DNA of 47,486 bases from CAZEQH01 sp964566875 (GTDB lineage Bacteria; Patescibacteriota; Minisyncoccia; Minisyncoccales; JANBVM01), in the NCBI GenBank assembly GCA_964566875.1, contig CAZMJM010000002.1:1-47486 (forward strand). The letters are read 5' to 3'. The notes under the pieces were generated by a model that was given only the letters and a program-made list of their open reading frames with translations, had not been told where the DNA came from and ran no database searches. Position 1 is the stretch's first letter; each line of letters begins with the position of its first letter. The position numbers and the translations under genes were made by a program. Below, in pieces: positions 46,506-47,486 of the stretch.

Positions 46506-47102
46506 TTAGCTCCATTTTAACACAAATTCATGATAATCGTCCCCTTGATGTACGCATTTTGTTTCCTTGGCTGTTACCTCTTTGTTCAATATCATTTTCA
46601 GTATACTCATATAATAGCCCATAAGTACCTGGCAGAGTATGGGATGAAGCTTAAAGTCCTTTACCCTGATTACCGCCTGCCCCTTTTGCTCGTCCATCTC
46701 AGCTACCTCCAACTCTCCTACGGTGTAATATTTCCTCCACATGGATGAGGATTCTTTTGCTACCCTTTGAAGGGAAGCAAAATACTTCATGAAAAGTCTG
46801 ATAATCAGCGAAGACTTGGCTTCGAACCGTCCCATCTCCCGGAACTTTTCATTGTCGTAACCAAATAAATTCCTGATGGTTATCAGGGCTATTCCCAGCC
46901 AGCCTATGGGATAGAATTCCATCTCCCTTATCTTGTCATAAGGAAATCCCAGATCTGCCATCGTCTTCTCTAATCTTTTCAATCCTTCCTCGCCCTGATC
47001 TTTAAGTATGAAGTTGGCTTCGGTCTTAAATCCTATCCCCCTTGTCTGACCTTTCAGCTCCAATAATTCTGCGATTTCCTGCCTGGAAATTACTTTCTCC
47101 AT
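46506..47102 (-). CDS. V4R-like small-molecule-sensor-domain protein, paralogue 6 (198 aa)
   Basis: Free-standing copy. Blocks: GQTRGIGFK, IREMEFYPIG, SLIIRLFMKYFAS, MWRKYYTVGELEV, LHPILC (152-157), GYYMSILKMI and KETKCVHQGDDYHEF (179-193). Proposed ligands C157, E180, C183 and H191. The Cys two residues before the Glu seen in some paralogues is Ala here. It follows its own upstream spacer (47103-47146) and ends near an assembly gap, so its partner gene, if any, may be lost in the gap. Confidence 0.75.
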   Translation of the reverse strand: MEKVISRQEIAELLELKGQTRGIGFKTEANFILKDQGEEGLKRLEKTMADLGFPYDKIREMEFYPIGWLGIALITIRNLFGYDNEKFREMGRFEAKSSLIIRLFMKYFASLQRVAKESSSMWRKYYTVGELEVAEMDEQKGQAVIRVKDFKLHPILCQVLMGYYMSILKMILNKEVTAKETKCVHQGDDYHEFVLKWS

Positions 47103-47146
47103 GATTTATTCCTTAATTTTAGCAGAAAAAGGCAAGATAGGCGACA

Positions 47147-47178
47147 TAAATTTAAAATACCCGGCTTTTCACCGGGTA
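47147..47178 (-). terminator. terminator after the small coiled-coil protein
   Basis: A 7-bp stem TACCCGG (47158-47164)/CCGGGTA (47172-47178) is followed on the minus strand by TTTTAAATTTA. It lies 23 bases past the stop of the 55-aa gene and separates it from paralogue 6. Confidence 0.6.
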
Positions 47179-47201
47179 CTTCAGATAATGCCTTTATTCC
47201 C

Positions 47202-47369
47202 TTAACTCATCATTTCTTCAATTTCATCCTCAAGTGTCTTGGCTTTTTTCTCAATTTCGGTCTTTTCGTCCTGGGAGATGCCTTCTTCCTCCTCCAACCT
47301 CGCTTTTAACCTTACCATTTCCCTTATTTTTTTAATGATTTCTTTCTCGTTTTCCGCATCTTGCTCCAT
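47202..47369 (-). CDS. small acidic coiled-coil protein (55 aa)
   Basis: ATG at 47369 opens a 55-codon frame ending at TAA 47202. It is made of Glu/Lys-rich helix (EIIKKIREMVRLKARLEEEE and TEIEKKAKTLEDEIEEM), with heptad-like hydrophobic spacing, so probably forms a coiled coil. A terminator follows, which supports transcription. No Cys or signal peptide. No named family is recognised. Confidence 0.6.
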   Translation of the reverse strand: MEQDAENEKEIIKKIREMVRLKARLEEEEGISQDEKTEIEKKAKTLEDEIEEMMS

Positions 47370-47434
47370 AAACTTTTAACTGGTCCTTATTTTAGACTTG
47401 CGACTATTTTCCGTTCCGAAGAATCAATAACCTT

Positions 47435-47474
47435 ATACTGCCACAAAACATGGAAGCCATCAAACTGGCAGTAT
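47435..47474. repeat. nested inverted repeat at window edge
   Basis: Outer arms ATACTGCCA (47435-47443) and TGGCAGTAT (47466-47474) are exact complements, and an inner hairpin ATGG-AAG-CCAT (47450-47460) sits in the loop. It may form a branched stem-loop upstream of the 55-aa gene. Nothing else coding is seen in 47370-47486. Confidence 0.65.
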
Positions 47475-47486
47475 CAATGTGAAGGT

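Overview
The window is a bacterial chromosome segment. Bacterial hallmarks are DnaB, DnaX, RecR, bL21, RmuC, RlmN, a dcw-type operon (MraZ, RsmH, FtsL, FtsI) and two tRNA genes without an encoded CCA. Several features suggest a Candidate Phyla Radiation (Patescibacteria/Parcubacteria-like) genome. DnaX is short and tau-less, and the Clp ATPase is membrane-anchored. There are a DUF5667-type surface protein, an ATP-cone/endonuclease fusion, a SIMPL protein and many tiny hypothetical proteins. The dcw cluster stops at a Mur-ligase stub. The lineage is an inference from gene content. UGA is used as a normal stop. Two 100-N scaffold gaps are present (5224-5323 and 46280-46379). The first is flanked by an identical 55-bp sequence and is probably an unclosed contig overlap.

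Layout. 1-4.1 kb: a minus-strand operon, CsoR-family repressor > ABC ATPase > thioredoxin-like protein > two FtsX-type permeases, with a CsoR-like operator over its promoter. 4.1-8.3 kb: tRNA-Gln, PrsW protease, a small Cys protein, an HD nucleotidase, DnaX and a GtrA-like protein. 8.4-15.5 kb: cysteine synthase, a TFIIB-like factor, CysRS, a glycosyltransferase, DnaB, RecR, bL21. 15.5-21.3 kb: RmuC, then a transport operon (P2-type ATPase > amino-acid permease > cation/Ca2+ antiporter). 21.4-25.7 kb: tRNA-Glu and the dcw operon, whose leader carries phased GTGG/DnaA-box-like repeats. 25.7-31.5 kb: membrane Clp ATPase, small membrane proteins, PrmC-like methylase, ATP-cone nuclease and two small zinc ribbons. 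31.5-47.4 kb: housekeeping genes (MGMT-like, MBL hydrolase, RlmN, Idi, tRNA-binding protein, DNA glycosylase, PlsY, PPAT, TyrRS) interleaved with six copies of one ~200-residue protein family.

The most interesting content is twofold. First, six paralogues (33684-34292, 34300-34914, 34920-35528, 38514-39122, 43168-43770, 46506-47102) look like free-standing V4R sensor domains. All keep a C...E-x2-C-x7-H/D pattern matching the zinc site of V4R regulators, with His or Asp where the last Cys is expected. Second, 9343-10281 encodes a protein with the architecture of archaeal/eukaryotic TFB/TFIIB: a degenerate zinc ribbon, a B-linker and two cyclin repeats. It is driven by an apparent sigma70-type promoter and a Shine-Dalgarno sequence. 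An archaeal-type phosphopantetheine adenylyltransferase fused to membrane helices (42085-42783) adds to an impression of archaeal gene exchange.

Regulation visible in the sequence includes intrinsic terminators behind many operons, ATGA/TAATG translational coupling, several -10 boxes so close to start codons that transcripts should be leaderless or nearly so, and a terminator-like hairpin directly in front of the cysteine synthase start codon.
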